From Plasmodium relictum (Eukaryota > Apicomplexa > Aconoidasida > Haemosporida > Plasmodiidae), in the NCBI RefSeq assembly GCF_900005765.1, contig NC_041686.1, forward strand, positions 1,116,001 through 1,180,000: a stretch of DNA of 64,000 nucleotides. The letters run 5' to 3'. Position 1 is the first letter of the stretch. Every line of letters begins with the position of its first letter. Below are positions 13,336 through 25,483 of the stretch, piece by piece. Both the position numbers and the translations under genes were made by a program. The notes under the pieces were generated by a model. It saw only the letters and a program-made list of their open reading frames with translations, was not told the DNA's origin and searched no databases.

Positions 13336-14212
13336 CTTTAATTATCCATTTCTTCTAAAATAAAAATAATAAAATATCAGTATTTACAAATATGAATATA
13401 AATATATACATGCATTTAATAGATATATATATATAGTGCTTCCTTTTTCTCAAATATTTTAAATAAAAGTAGTTTTTTAATAAATTTTTTTCATTGTAAT
13501 TAAAAAAAGAGAAAAAAAAAAAAATAAATCTTCAAATTAAAATACATAATTAAGAGCTTGAAGCTTTATTAATTACAAATAAGTTTATTATATTCTTAGA
13601 ACGTTATAAAAAAAAAAAAAAAAAATTACTAAAAAATGATTAAAACACAAAAATAAAAATATATGCATATAAGAATTAGAATACAGTTTTATATAATTTT
13701 TTTTTTTTTCTTAAAATATAAAAAACAAATTTCTAAATTTTATCATTTATATTTCCCTTTTTCTTTTTTTTTTTTTTTTTTTGTGTACATTTGCCGTTTT
13801 AATAAAAAAAAATTAATCATTAGGTTTTTTAGCTTCTATACTATAAACTTATAAAAAAAAACAAATTTAAAAATTAACTGTTCCATTTTATATCCTTAAA
13901 ATTATTTTAAAAAATATTAAATGAAAAGCTTTTTAAAAATTGAGAGAACGCTTTGTTTTTTATCACAAGAAAAAAAAAAAAAAAAGAATTAGTGTAAAAC
14001 TTAAAATAGCCTATTCATTTTTCTTAATTTTGAGATTTTCATTTTAAATTGTGACTTGTTTTCATATTAATTTATATTTTTATAATATTGTATATATTTA
14101 ATTTTTTTTTTTTTTTATTACATTTCTCCTTGAATTTTTCTTTTTTTCTTAACAATAAATATTATATACGTATGTATATTTTATTTAATTTTTTAAATTT
14201 CTCTTATTTTTA

Positions 14213-14244
<32 letters not shown>

Positions 14245-14257
14245 TTTTTTTGGTAAT
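13336..14257. other. Divergent promoter region
   Basis: Roughly 0.9 kb between the minus-strand small gene and the plus-strand membrane-protein gene, so it should carry both promoters. It contains poly-A/T tracts and an (AT)n run just before 14250. A short open frame at 13663-13854 is Phe/Lys-rich homopolymer translation and is not considered a gene. Confidence 0.5.
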
Positions 14258-16224
14258 ATGATGGATAATTATACAGACAGCAATACAAAAATTCCAAATC
14301 AAAATAACCTTTTAAAAAATTCAGAGATAAATGATATTATATCAGATGACAACATAAATGATGAATATGAAAATAGTAAAAATATATATGAGAATGCAAG
14401 TGCAGAAAATTATTATAAAAAAGAAAGTAATTCAGAAACATTTGATTTGGATAATAAGAAAATTTTAAAAAATAAAAATAACTCTGAAGAATTTAATGAT
14501 ATATATAAGGTAAATTGTGATGATAATTTAAATAAGCATTTACTAAATAGCGATAATAAAAAAAAAAAAAAAAAATATGATAATTTTCTCAAAAATAAAA
14601 ATGAGAAAAAATATGGAGAATTTAAAGAAATACCGTATTGTTCTTTTAATAATTTTGAAGAAAAAGAAAACGATAAGAAAATAAAAGAATTAAACGATAA
14701 TGGCTATAATTTATTTAATAAAGAGAAATTGAAAAAAATTGAAAAGAAAAAAAAAAAATACACTGAAAAAAATAAAAAAAAAAAAGGTTCTTTAGATGAC
14801 AAAAAATTTAGTGAAGTATATAATTCTATATATGAAAATTTAAAACAAAAAAAAGAAATTAAACAAAATATTGAAAATAATTATTCAAACAAAAGTGAAT
14901 TTTATGAAATTAATTATACTTCTTCTGACAATGTAAATTCTATATCAAGTGTTGAAGATGATTCTCTTTTTAATGAAGATATTTTAAAAAAATATATAAT
15001 TGGACAAGTATTAAATATAATTAGAACGTCTTTTCATTGGGTTATTACTTCATTTTTTTTAATTTTCTTATTTTTTCACTTTTCGATATTTTATGTTTAC
15101 AGATTAATTTCTTTTCTAACATTATTTTTGTTTACTCCTATCTCTATATATTTAGTAAAAAAAAAAAGCATCAAATTTTTTTTAATTTTAACTAACATAG
15201 TGCGATTACTTATTTGGGGAATATTCATACCTATATTATATTATTATTATAAAGATCAAATAAAAAAATATTATATAAATAGGATTTATGAACTAATATT
15301 TGTTCTTTTATTAGTAATTGATAATATACAAATAAATGTATCTAATTTAATTGATATAGACAACAATGGAATAGATTTTTTATCAAAAAAATATGATTTA
15401 AAAATTAATGAGAAGGCAAAAAGAAAATTTCTTACATTACATCAATTTTTTTTTGATGCCTCTTTTATTATTATGAATCCATTACTTATATTTGTTATGT
15501 ACATATTTAGTAATTTTTTTGACGAAATGTATTATAGAGATGTCTTCATATATTCATCTGCTTTTATATTTTCATTTATTACTATAATAACTATATTTGT
15601 TTATAGTAATGGTTTAAAAAAAAAAAAAATTTTTACATGTAGGAATAATGATGAAAATTCCCATAATATTGGATCTGAGAACACAAGAGAAAATATTGAT
15701 AACTTGAATGCTAATAAAAGATACAATAATGAAGATGATTTTGAAAAATATTATGAAAAACAGAAATATACTAATAAAAAATATAATGTTCATAATAATA
15801 ATTATTCTAATATATGTAATAATCAAGTAAAAAAATATTTAAAAGAAAAAACAAATATAGAATATGATGATTATATTAATGAAGAAATTTCACTAAAAGA
15901 TCAATTTAAAAAACAATTTACTGAATTAATTAATAATTTTTCTAGAATTAAAAGAGAGAAAAAAATGATATTTTATATAGCCATGTTATCTTATTTAAAT
16001 AGCGTAGAAGATATAATGGTTTTAATGCTTATTCCTTTAACTTCTATTTATGTATCAGAATTTTTTTACATAAATAATCTATTCATAAAGATTTTAATTG
16101 CTGTTATATTGATATCACTAACAAAATGTTTTGAAAATATATCATATTATTCAAACAAAAAAAGTATCATAGCATTAAAGGATATCTTCATGTAATTAAA
16201 ATATATCCATATATGAACCTATAG

Positions 16225-16256
<32 letters not shown>

Positions 16257-16724
16257 TTTTAGAGGAATTATTTTATCAGGAATTTCTTTATTATTTTATT
16301 TCTTCCCATTTCTACTGTTAAATCATTTGAATATTTACAGTTTTTTAATTTTTTATATAATTTGTTGTTTATTCTACTTCTTTTTCTCAACCAATTTAAA
16401 AACAAAGTAATATTTAAAATTAGATAAAGTATACATAACATTTTTTTTAATTTATTTTTATTATTTTTTATTATTTTACTTTTTTTTTTTAGGTTATCTC
16501 TAAATTTACAAAGAAATGTGAAAGAAATTAAATCAGATATTTATAATTGTGTTGGCCTTTTTATGTCTTTTATCAATTTATTATTTGTCTTTTTAACATC
16601 CTTTTTTTTATCTCTTTTAGATAACTTTGTTTTGAATTACGTATTTATATGTACTTTTTTAATTCTACTTTTAGTTTTATTTTACATATGGGGATTTTTT
16701 ATCTTAAAGAGAGAAAGTAATTAA
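14258..16724 (+). CDS. Polytopic membrane protein, probable MFS-like transporter, three exons
   Basis: Exons 14258-16191, 16263-16406 and 16493-16724 join in frame (both introns GT...AG, with poly-T before the acceptors) to give 769 residues. Residues 1-245 are hydrophilic, Lys/Asn/Glu-rich and probably cytosolic. After that I count about 12 hydrophobic helices. Six lie between about 255 and 455. A hydrophilic loop of about 115 residues follows, then six more: two at the end of exon 1, two in exon 2 and two in exon 3. The 6 + loop + 6 arrangement is that of the major facilitator superfamily. No signature motif that would name a substrate was found, so transport is inferred from topology alone. 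Ending the gene at the exon 1 stop (16195) would cut off four helices, which supports the spliced model. Confidence 0.8.
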
Positions 16725-17453
16725 AATTAAAAATTTTATATTTATTATTTCACATTTTTAATTTATGTTTCAATGTTTTCAAGTATGATAATTTCTTTTT
16801 ATTTTATTAATTTTTTTGTTATTTTTTGATAATTATCTAAATTGATATAATGCTTTATTTTGAAGTATTATTTTCTTTATTAAAATGAAAATATATAATG
16901 AAGAAAATTATTTTTATATGTACTATTTACATAAGCAAATTTATATATATATACATATGTAGTTCTTTTGTAAAATGTTTCTTTTTTCATTTTTTATGAA
17001 ATTTCTATTTATTTTTTTTTTTATTTATCCTACACTATTTCTTGTATATGTAAATATCAACGTAATTTTTTTTTTTTTTATTTTAAATAAAAATTCTTAA
17101 TTATGTAAGTAATAATAATTTTATTTAATTATTTATTCTTTCTTTCTTTTTTTTAATTTTTTTATTTGAAACAAACTTTAAATTTTTTTAAAATTTATTA
17201 TTATTATTATTATTATCATATATATACCTTTTAAAAATGAGCATTCAAATTGCTTTATATTTTTAGAAAAAAAAAAAATATATATTTATATATATCAAAT
17301 ATTAAGTTTTCTTATTATATTCATAACATATAATACAACAAAAAAAAAAATATATCCATATATTTTATAATAAAAAACAATAAACAAAAAAAATATTAAA
17401 AAAAAAAAAAAATAACAAAAAAAAAGTCAATATAAAAAAGTATTTTTTTTTAT
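16725..17453. other. Convergent 3' intergenic region
   Basis: Lies between the ends of the transporter-like gene (+) and the coiled-coil gene (-). It contains a short ATT triplet run at about 17200-17216 and poly-A runs. No coding signal is visible. Confidence 0.5.
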
Positions 17454-20400
17454 TTATTTTATTTTTTTTGATCTTTTTGAATTAATTAATTCTATCTCTT
17501 CATTAGAAAAATTAAATGAATTATAAATAACTGAAACATAATCATCAATTTGGATACGAGCTGGTATTTGTGAAATAAAATTTAAAAGAATGTTTTTTTG
17601 ATACATAACATGTTCATAATTTCCATTTATAGATTCATAATTTTTTATTTGATTTTTTAATGTATTAATCTGGTCCATCAAACTTTTTTTATCTTCCCTT
17701 TCTTCATTTATTATATATTCATATGTTTCCAATTTTTTTCTTATCTTTTTGTATTCATTTGGATATATTGGTATATTTACATTATTAGTGCCCTTACATT
17801 TTTCACATAGATTTATTTCTTTTAATTGTTCATTATAACTACTATTTTTCAGGGATTCTGTTTCAATAGAATCAAATTCACTTTTTGCTTTTATTTGATT
17901 CATATTAACTCTAATATCAGTAGCTTCGCAAGAATTTTCTAAATTTTCAATAGTTTGTCTTTTTTCTTCATTTGAAAAAGTTAATTTTTCTATTTTATAT
18001 AGTAATGATTCTATTTGTTCTTGTAATAATTTTTCTTTATTATTATATATCTCTTTCATTTCATTAATTTTTTTTTGAGTTTCTAGATCACAAGTTTCTT
18101 TATATTTCTTTTCTAATTCAATTTTTTCTTTTTTCATTTTTTTTTTTAAATCTGATATACCTACACTTTGCTGATCTCTTATATTTTTTTCTTTACAAAT
18201 TTCTAATTCAAGTATTTTACATTTTTCATTAACAATAGATATCTCTTTTTTATAAATTTCAATATCTTCTTCATATTTTAATATAGTATTGTTTAATTCT
18301 TGTATTAAACAACTTTTTTCTTCAATAATTTTATAATTTCCATTAGCTTCATTAATTAAATTACTTACTTTAATTTTATATTCATGATATTCTTTTTCAA
18401 TTTCTAACTTTTCTTCTTTTATTTTCTTTATATTTAAATCTTGTAATCTTTTGTATTCATTCAATTCATTTTTATATTTCTCTTGAATGCATATGGGCTT
18501 TTTAATACCGTTATATTTTGACTCAAAAATATCTTCAGGTATTATAAAAAACTCATTATTTTTTTTAAAGCATACTAAATTATTATTATCAGTTGAAATA
18601 GAGAATAAAATATCATTTTCATTTAAGTCAAAATCGAATGCTTCCTTTTTTTTATTTTTTTCTAATATATTAATTTTCTCTTCTTTTTGCTCTATTTGTA
18701 TTTTGAGAAATTCATTTTCTTTATCAATTTTCTTTATCTCCTCCATATGTAAAATTACTTCTTTTTGTAATTTTTCATTTATATCACTTAATGATTCATT
18801 TTTTTTAACTAAATCCATTTGCATATCATTATACTTCTCTAATGAGTTTTTATAAATAATTATTTCATTACAGTATTTGGTATTACACTTTTCTATCTCT
18901 TCTCCTTTTTTTTTAATTTCATTTATATATTTTTCAATTTCTTTTTCTTTATTTTCACATTGTATTTTTAATTCTTCGAGCTCTTTTTTGTTATTTAAAG
19001 TATATGCTTTAAATTTAGCTAATAAATGTATTTTTTCCTTTTTCATATTTTCTATAATATTCCTTAATTCTTTTACTTCATTTAATAAAGCTGTATAATC
19101 ATAACTTAAGTTTGAACTGCTATTATTTCCTTTATTATTATTTATATCATTATTATTACTATTATTTATGTTAATATTTTTGTTTGTCTTATTGACGAAA
19201 TTTATATTTATATTTTTATTGTCACTATCTATTATGCTGTTAGCACTATCTACTTTATTAATATTACTTGGGTTACAAACATTTTTATTAACGTCATTAT
19301 AAGAGGAATTGTTTTTATTGTTATTAGAATAATAAATATTATTATTGTCATTAGAAAACTTATTATCACCGTTAGAAAAATCAATTTTATTGCTACTATT
19401 AATAAAATTCATACTATTATTTTGAGAGGAATCATGTTTATAATTGTTATTAGAAGAATTATTAATATTGCTTGTAGAATAATTATTTTTATTTTCATTA
19501 TCATTACTATCATTATCAGAATCATTATTCTTATTATCATTATCAGAATCATTATTCTTATTATCATTATTAGAATCATTATTACTATTATTATCAGAAC
19601 TATTATTACTATTGTTATCAGAATCATCATCATTATTATTATTATCATTATCAGAATCATTATTATTGTCATTATTAGAATCATTATTATTATTATCATT
19701 ATTGGAATCATTATTATTATTATAATTATTAGAGTCATTATTACTATTATTATAAGAACCATTATTACTATTATTATCAGAACCATCATCATTATTATTA
19801 TCATTATTAGAATCATTATTCTTATTATCATTATCAGAATCATTATTCTTATTATCATTATCAGAATCATTATTCTTATTATCATTATCAGAATCATTAT
19901 TATTATCATTATTAGAATCATTATTACTATTGTTATCAGAATCATCATCATTATTATTATTATCATTATCAGAATCATTATTATTGTCATTATTAGAATC
20001 ATTATTATTGTTATCATTATTGGAATCATTATTATTATTATCATTATTAGAATCATTATTATTATTATAATTATTAGAATCATTATTACTATTATTATCA
20101 GAACCATCATCATTATTATTATTATCATTATCAGAATCGTTATTACTATTACTATCAGAACCATCATTATTATTATTATCATTATCAGAATCGTTATTAT
20201 TATTATTATTAGAACCATCATTATTATTATTATTAGAACCATCATTATTATTATTATCAGAACCATCATTATTAGAATAATTATTATTATTAAAATCATT
20301 ATTAGAATAATTATTATTATTAAAATCATTATTAGAATAATTATTATTATTAAAATCATTATTAGAATAATTATTATTATTAAAATCATTATTATTTACA

Positions 20401-23030
20401 TTATCATTTATATTAATTTTTTTAATACTGTTATTAGAACTATCATTTTTATTATTACCTTTATGTACATTATTATTATTAGCAGTAATATCAGTGTTAT
20501 TTGTATTAAAGCTATTATTAATATTTACATTGTTATTGTTATTAGAAGCATTATCAATTTTGGTGTTATTGATATCGAAATCTATAAGCAAATATTGTGA
20601 ACTATTTTTTTTTTTCGTCTTTTCATTATAATTAATATTTTCATAATTTTTTTTTTCATTAATATCTAAAATATTGTTTAATGAATTTTCTTCATCATTT
20701 ATTTCATTATATTCTTTTTCTTTTTTAAATCTACTGAAATATTTTAATTCATTTTTACTATCATTATTTTCTCTCTTCATACTTTTATTTCTCCCATTTT
20801 TATTTTCATTATCATATACCTCTTTCATGCATTCCTCATTTTTCTTTATTTTGACTTTCTCACCTTCATGTTCACTATTAAAATTATTTTCATCTTCAAA
20901 ATTTTTATTATTATAATGAATTTCATTTTCATCATCCGTTTTGCTATTGATGTAATTGTTGGATTCTTCATTAATCTTATCTATACAAAATCTCTCCTCT
21001 AACTGATTATTCCCATTTTCATTAATTGCTTGTATATTTTTATCTAAAGAACTTGTTTTTATTTCATTTTTTTCTATCTTTTTATCACTACTTTTATAAA
21101 TTTCTACATTTGATATATTACTGTCTAAATCAAATTCATCATTTAACAAATTATCATTAGTATTCGAATTTGTAGAGAGAGAACTTGTTCTCTTAAGTAT
21201 TTTTTTTTTTTTTTCTTTTTCTTTAATTTCACCATTTTCATTAACTTTATTTTCTTTTATATCATAACATAAGCGTTTATCATTCCTAGAAGTATGACTA
21301 TTACTCATATTTTTTTCTAATTTTTCATAATATTCTATTGAGCTATCATCACTATTTATTGAACTCTTTTCAAAATATTCTAAAGACTTTTTATATTGAA
21401 TAAATACATCTTTTAAATTTTCACTTTTTTCATTGTATGAATTAGAATTATTTGATGTACAATCATAATTTCCTTCATATGTGTCAATGCAATTACTATT
21501 ATTTGAGTTATCATGGAAATTATAAAGATGGAATTTACTTTTTTTTATACTATTACTATCGCCTTCATTATAATAATAATTTTTACTATTGAAATATTCC
21601 TTTGATATAACGTCATTTTCGCTAACATACTCATTGAAATTTTCAGAATTATAATTATTATTTTCTAAATTTTGATTATAAGATAAGTTCTTTTCAAAAC
21701 AATTCAATTCATTGCTGCTACAACTGTTTCCTTTTTTTATGTCATTTTTATGAATTCCATTTAAATCACTGCTTTTATAATCCATTTCATTATTTTTAGA
21801 GGGGCATGAAAACTTATTATTCTTCTTATTTTTTTTCTTTTTTTTGTTAAACTTCTCCCTATGATGCTTTCCTTCCTCATCTTTAGAAATATCTATTATT
21901 TTTGAATAATTGTTATTATGGGCAAAATCTTTACTACTATTTAATATTTTTTTTTCATTTTTCCAATTTTTCAAATTATCTAAAATATGTATGTTATTAA
22001 TATACTCTTTGTCTTTTATAAATACGCAATTTTCTAGAGAATTACAATTTTTATTAAATTTATGACTACTATAATTATCATTTGTACTCTCAAAAATGGA
22101 GTTTTTTTCCTCATAAATTTTTTTTCCGTTAATGCAAATTTTCTTATTTTCTTCATTAGTTTCTCCATTCAAATTCACAAAATTACTTGAATTACTAACA
22201 ACTCCATGATCATTTTTTTTAAGCATTATTCCTTCTTCGTAATAGGAAGTATAATTCTTTATGTTTTCAAAACTATAGTTATCTTTGTTAATACGATTAA
22301 TTTTTTTGCTATCAGAATTATTATACATACTGATTTTATTTTCATAATTTACGCATTTATCTTCATTACTAAAACATTTATTTAAATCATTATAATATAA
22401 ATTATTATTTTTTATATTTTTATTATTTATTAAGGTTCTATCAAATGAACTGAGATAACTGTTATTCTGTTCCAATTTTTTTTTTTCATTTATATTATAA
22501 CTTAAGTTATCAATTAAATGATCTTCACTATTATTATTATTATTATTTTTCTTTAAAGTATTATTTGGTTCATTATATTTTTTTATGTATAACTTTTTAT
22601 TATCATCTGAGTTGCTCGTATAATTACTTAAAGTACTTTGAGATTTATTATATCTATCATTTAAAAAGCTGTCATGACTCATCTCAATAAAATCGGACTT
22701 ATTTTTCTTATGGTAATTATAAATATTATTTTTTCCATCTTCTTTTGATATATAATCACATAAAAAATTTTCTGTGTTGTCATTTGTACTATAACTTTTC
22801 AAATTACTTCGATCTTGTGAAAAATTCTCATCTTTTTTGTAGTTATTGGAAAATGTATTATTTCGTATTGTGAATAAATTATCTTCCTTTAATTGGGCTT
22901 GCTCAACTGAATCAGCTTTCATACTTTTTTGAACGAAATTTATTTCCATATTACTTTGACAATCTACAAACAGACTGCTGTTATTATTGAAACTTTTTCC
23001 ATAAGTTTCATTTTCTTCGAAAAAATTCAT
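17454..23030 (-). CDS. Asn/Asp/Ser-repeat coiled-coil protein of unknown function
   Basis: A 1858-residue single-exon protein, not recognised by family. Residues 1-870 are hydrophilic, Asn/Ser/Lys/Glu-rich and probably disordered. Residues about 877-1187 are an Asn/Asp/Ser tandem-repeat domain built from NDSDNDNKN- and NDSNNDNNN-type units. About 1190-1305 is further Asn-rich sequence. From about 1310 to 1805 there are long heptad-like stretches rich in Glu, Lys, Leu and Ile, interrupted near 1455-1515 by a non-coiled segment (DLNENDILFSIS...) and at about 1745 by a CEKCKG motif. The C-terminus is short and basic (RSKKIK). No signal peptide or membrane helix is present. A structural or scaffolding role is a guess. 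It diverges from the giant orphan gene at 25484. Confidence 0.85.
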   Translation of the reverse strand: MNFFEENETYGKSFNNNSSLFVDCQSNMEINFVQKSMKADSVEQAQLKEDNLFTIRNNTFSNNYKKDENFSQDRSNLKSYSTNDNTENFLCDYISKEDGKNNIYNYHKKNKSDFIEMSHDSFLNDRYNKSQSTLSNYTSNSDDNKKLYIKKYNEPNNTLKKNNNNNNSEDHLIDNLSYNINEKKKLEQNNSYLSSFDRTLINNKNIKNNNLYYNDLNKCFSNEDKCVNYENKISMYNNSDSKKINRINKDNYSFENIKNYTSYYEEGIMLKKNDHGVVSNSSNFVNLNGETNEENKKICINGKKIYEEKNSIFESTNDNYSSHKFNKNCNSLENCVFIKDKEYINNIHILDNLKNWKNEKKILNSSKDFAHNNNYSKIIDISKDEEGKHHREKFNKKKKKNKKNNKFSCPSKNNEMDYKSSDLNGIHKNDIKKGNSCSSNELNCFEKNLSYNQNLENNNYNSENFNEYVSENDVISKEYFNSKNYYYNEGDSNSIKKSKFHLYNFHDNSNNSNCIDTYEGNYDCTSNNSNSYNEKSENLKDVFIQYKKSLEYFEKSSINSDDSSIEYYEKLEKNMSNSHTSRNDKRLCYDIKENKVNENGEIKEKEKKKKILKRTSSLSTNSNTNDNLLNDEFDLDSNISNVEIYKSSDKKIEKNEIKTSSLDKNIQAINENGNNQLEERFCIDKINEESNNYINSKTDDENEIHYNNKNFEDENNFNSEHEGEKVKIKKNEECMKEVYDNENKNGRNKSMKRENNDSKNELKYFSRFKKEKEYNEINDEENSLNNILDINEKKNYENINYNEKTKKKNSSQYLLIDFDINNTKIDNASNNNNNVNINNSFNTNNTDITANNNNVHKGNNKNDSSNNSIKKININDNVNNNDFNNNNYSNNDFNNNNYSNNDFNNNNYSNNDFNNNNYSNNDGSDNNNNDGSNNNNNDGSNNNNNNDSDNDNNNNDGSDSNSNNDSDNDNNNNDDGSDNNSNNDSNNYNNNNDSNNDNNNNDSNNDNNNNDSNNDNNNDSDNDNNNNDDDSDNNSNNDSNNDNNNDSDNDNKNNDSDNDNKNNDSDNDNKNNDSNNDNNNDDGSDNNSNNGSYNNSNNDSNNYNNNNDSNNDNNNNDSNNDNNNDSDNDNNNNDDDSDNNSNNSSDNNSNNDSNNDNKNNDSDNDNKNNDSDNDSNDNENKNNYSTSNINNSSNNNYKHDSSQNNSMNFINSSNKIDFSNGDNKFSNDNNNIYYSNNNKNNSSYNDVNKNVCNPSNINKVDSANSIIDSDNKNININFVNKTNKNININNSNNNDINNNKGNNSSSNLSYDYTALLNEVKELRNIIENMKKEKIHLLAKFKAYTLNNKKELEELKIQCENKEKEIEKYINEIKKKGEEIEKCNTKYCNEIIIYKNSLEKYNDMQMDLVKKNESLSDINEKLQKEVILHMEEIKKIDKENEFLKIQIEQKEEKINILEKNKKKEAFDFDLNENDILFSISTDNNNLVCFKKNNEFFIIPEDIFESKYNGIKKPICIQEKYKNELNEYKRLQDLNIKKIKEEKLEIEKEYHEYKIKVSNLINEANGNYKIIEEKSCLIQELNNTILKYEEDIEIYKKEISIVNEKCKILELEICKEKNIRDQQSVGISDLKKKMKKEKIELEKKYKETCDLETQKKINEMKEIYNNKEKLLQEQIESLLYKIEKLTFSNEEKRQTIENLENSCEATDIRVNMNQIKAKSEFDSIETESLKNSSYNEQLKEINLCEKCKGTNNVNIPIYPNEYKKIRKKLETYEYIINEEREDKKSLMDQINTLKNQIKNYESINGNYEHVMYQKNILLNFISQIPARIQIDDYVSVIYNSFNFSNEEIELINSKRSKKIK
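19460..20400 (-). repeat. Coding tandem-repeat domain (Asn/Asp/Ser codons) with a duplicated sub-block
   Basis: Degenerate AAT/GAT/AGT-codon repeats inside the coiled-coil gene. A 27-bp unit (plus-strand phrase CAGAATCATTATTCTTATTA...) recurs three to four times at about 19810-19900 and again at about 19520-19575. A 36-bp NNDFNNNNYS unit repeats four times at 20275-20390. A longer block coding DSNNYNNNNDSNND occurs twice, about 345 bp apart. Antisense frames stay open through the repeat and read as Ile-rich nonsense. Confidence 0.9.
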
Positions 23031-25483
23031 TATTTATATTTTTGTAAATACTTTTTGAATATATATATATATTAAATTATTTAATTTTTTCTAAATTTTT
23101 TTTTTCTTTTTTTTTTTTTTATATATTAAATTATGCATAGGAAAAAAAAAAGAATATACATAAAATTAACAATAAATTTTATATTAAATGTATTTCAATA
23201 AAATTTCGTTCTAAATTAAATCATTAATGTCTCAATTATGCATAAAAAGAATTTTTTTTTTTTATTTATTTTTTTTTTCATGTATTATATAAATTTATAA
23301 GAATATTAAATAAGAACGCATGAAATAATTTTCTTTTATATTTCTAAAAATATTAAAAAGGATAAATTGATAATCAAACTAAGAGATGCATTTTGCATAT
23401 GCTTATTTTTTCTAAAAACAATTTTTAATTGATCTTTATTTGTTAAAAATTGCTTTTCGTATTAATAAATCTAAAAAAAAAAAAAATTATAATTTAGAAA
23501 GAAAAAGAAATATATTTATACAAAACACATTTTATATCTTTTTGTGCATTATTAAAAAACTATATTAAAAAGAAAAAGAAAATACAATACCAAAATTTTA
23601 TAAGAAAAAGTAAAAATGTGATAAAAAAATAATCGTTTATGAAAAATAAAATAAATGGGAAAAAAATAATTTAATTTAAAAACAGATAAAATCTATATCT
23701 CTTTAAAAAATTGCATACAAAATAAAATACTATGTATTATATGAAATACAAACACAATTTGTTTTTGAAAAATTAAGAGGAATATTGTGAGAGATACGAT
23801 ATAAAAATTGTTTTAATTTGTTTTTATAAACTTAATTCTGTAATTTATATATCTTTAAAAAAATATGAACAAAATAACTTTTTGTGTATATATAACATAT
23901 TTATATGAAAATACAGTCATGTGCACACACACAAAAAATAAAAGGAAAAATGTATGTATATATATATATATATCAAAATATATAAACATTATAAAAAAAA
24001 AAATTAATACAAATATATGAATAGTTCATAAAATTTATTTTAAAATATTCTCATTAAAATAAAAATATATGTAAAGAAATAAAAGGATACAGGAGGTGCG
24101 CATAAGTGTGCAAACATCAAAATGAATAAACTTATTACGTTGTTAAAACAATACTTGAATTTTTCTCTAATAAATTAAAAAAACATATATTTTATTCATA
24201 AAAAACTATTTACTATATGAATTATTTAATACATATTTTTTGGAATTACTACTAGTTTGAAGGGTCTAATAGCTTTTTAAAATAATTATCTCATTACACT
24301 TTATTATATTAACTCGTTAAAGAATAATATTAATCATTAAAATTAGCTTATTCCCTTTTTAATATATGTCATAAATATAAAAATTTATTTCTATCATTTT
24401 CTTAAGTACAAAAAAAAAAAAAAAAAAGTAATAATAAATAAAGAGGATATCAATGATAACTAAAATTAATTTTACTTGTAGTTTACCTTTTATTATAGAA
24501 TTATTATCATTTTTTTTTTTTAAATATTTTGGAGAAAAAAAAAAAATATGTACTATTTGATGAAGGAAATACATTTTGAACACTTAAAATAAGAATAATA
24601 TAACTAATTTAAATTTCTGGATAAATATAAACTACACTTTTTTCTATTTAAGAATGCTCAAACCTTTTTCTTTTTCTATCATATCTTAAGAACCAATTTA
24701 ATTTTGTGTGCATCTACTTTTTATAGTAATAAAAAGTTTATTATCTCTTTATAAAAAGGACAAACATATTTTAAAAATAATATAAAAAAAAAATTCTTTA
24801 TTTTAATGAATATAATATGTATAATAAAAGTGTTCTCTGAGAAGTTATTTTTTTATAATAGAAAAATACTCAATATTCCTTTGAAATACTTCTATGTAAG
24901 ATGGAATATTGATGGCTCTATAAATTATCTCCTTAAAAAAAATATATTTTATGTTCTATGTAGATATTTGCACATAAAGACAAATTAATATAAATAATTT
25001 TCATTTACTTAATTCCCTTATTTCTGGTTTGTTTTATTTTATTTTATTTATTTTTTTTTTTTTTGGAGAAAGAATATTTTTTATATTTACCTTAGAAAAA
25101 GATTGCTATCAAAAAAAATTAAAAAAAGACATAATAATATTATGAAAAAAAAAAAAAAAGTAATTAATCTTTTATGTATTTTTTTATTGTATATTATGAT
25201 ATTAAAATAAACAGAAGCAAGTGTTTTTTGTATGTTTTAATTGTCATATCTGCACATTAACATAAAAAGATATATGCACATAATATTTTATATTTCCTAT
25301 TATTTTTAAAATAAATTATGAATATAAATTATATTCTATTTTCCTTTAGTTTAATTAAATTTTATTATGACTTTATTTTATTTTTTGTGTTAATTCATTA
25401 ATTTTTTACAGTTTTTATATTTTTTATGTGATATGATGTTTGCTCCTATTTTTTTTTAATATATTTTAACATTTCTTCATATA
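23031..25483. other. Divergent intergenic region, 2.45 kb
   Basis: Lies between the 5' ends of the coiled-coil gene (-) and the giant orphan gene (+), so it probably holds both promoters and long 5' UTRs. It contains poly-A/T tracts, a CA run at 23923-23932 and several AT-dinucleotide runs. A 60-codon open frame at 24806-24988 has no recognisable features. No RNA gene was recognised. Confidence 0.5.

Noticed and set aside
13663-13854. 63-codon Phe/Lys-rich frame upstream of the transporter-like gene
   Set aside because: Translation of poly-T and poly-A tracts; no coding features.
19409-20600. Long Ile-rich open frames on both strands over the Asn/Asp/Ser repeat
   Set aside because: Shadow frames of triplet repeats in the real minus-strand gene.
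24806-24988. 60-codon plus-strand frame in a divergent spacer
   Set aside because: Short, AT-driven composition, no recognisable motif, splice context or neighbour support.
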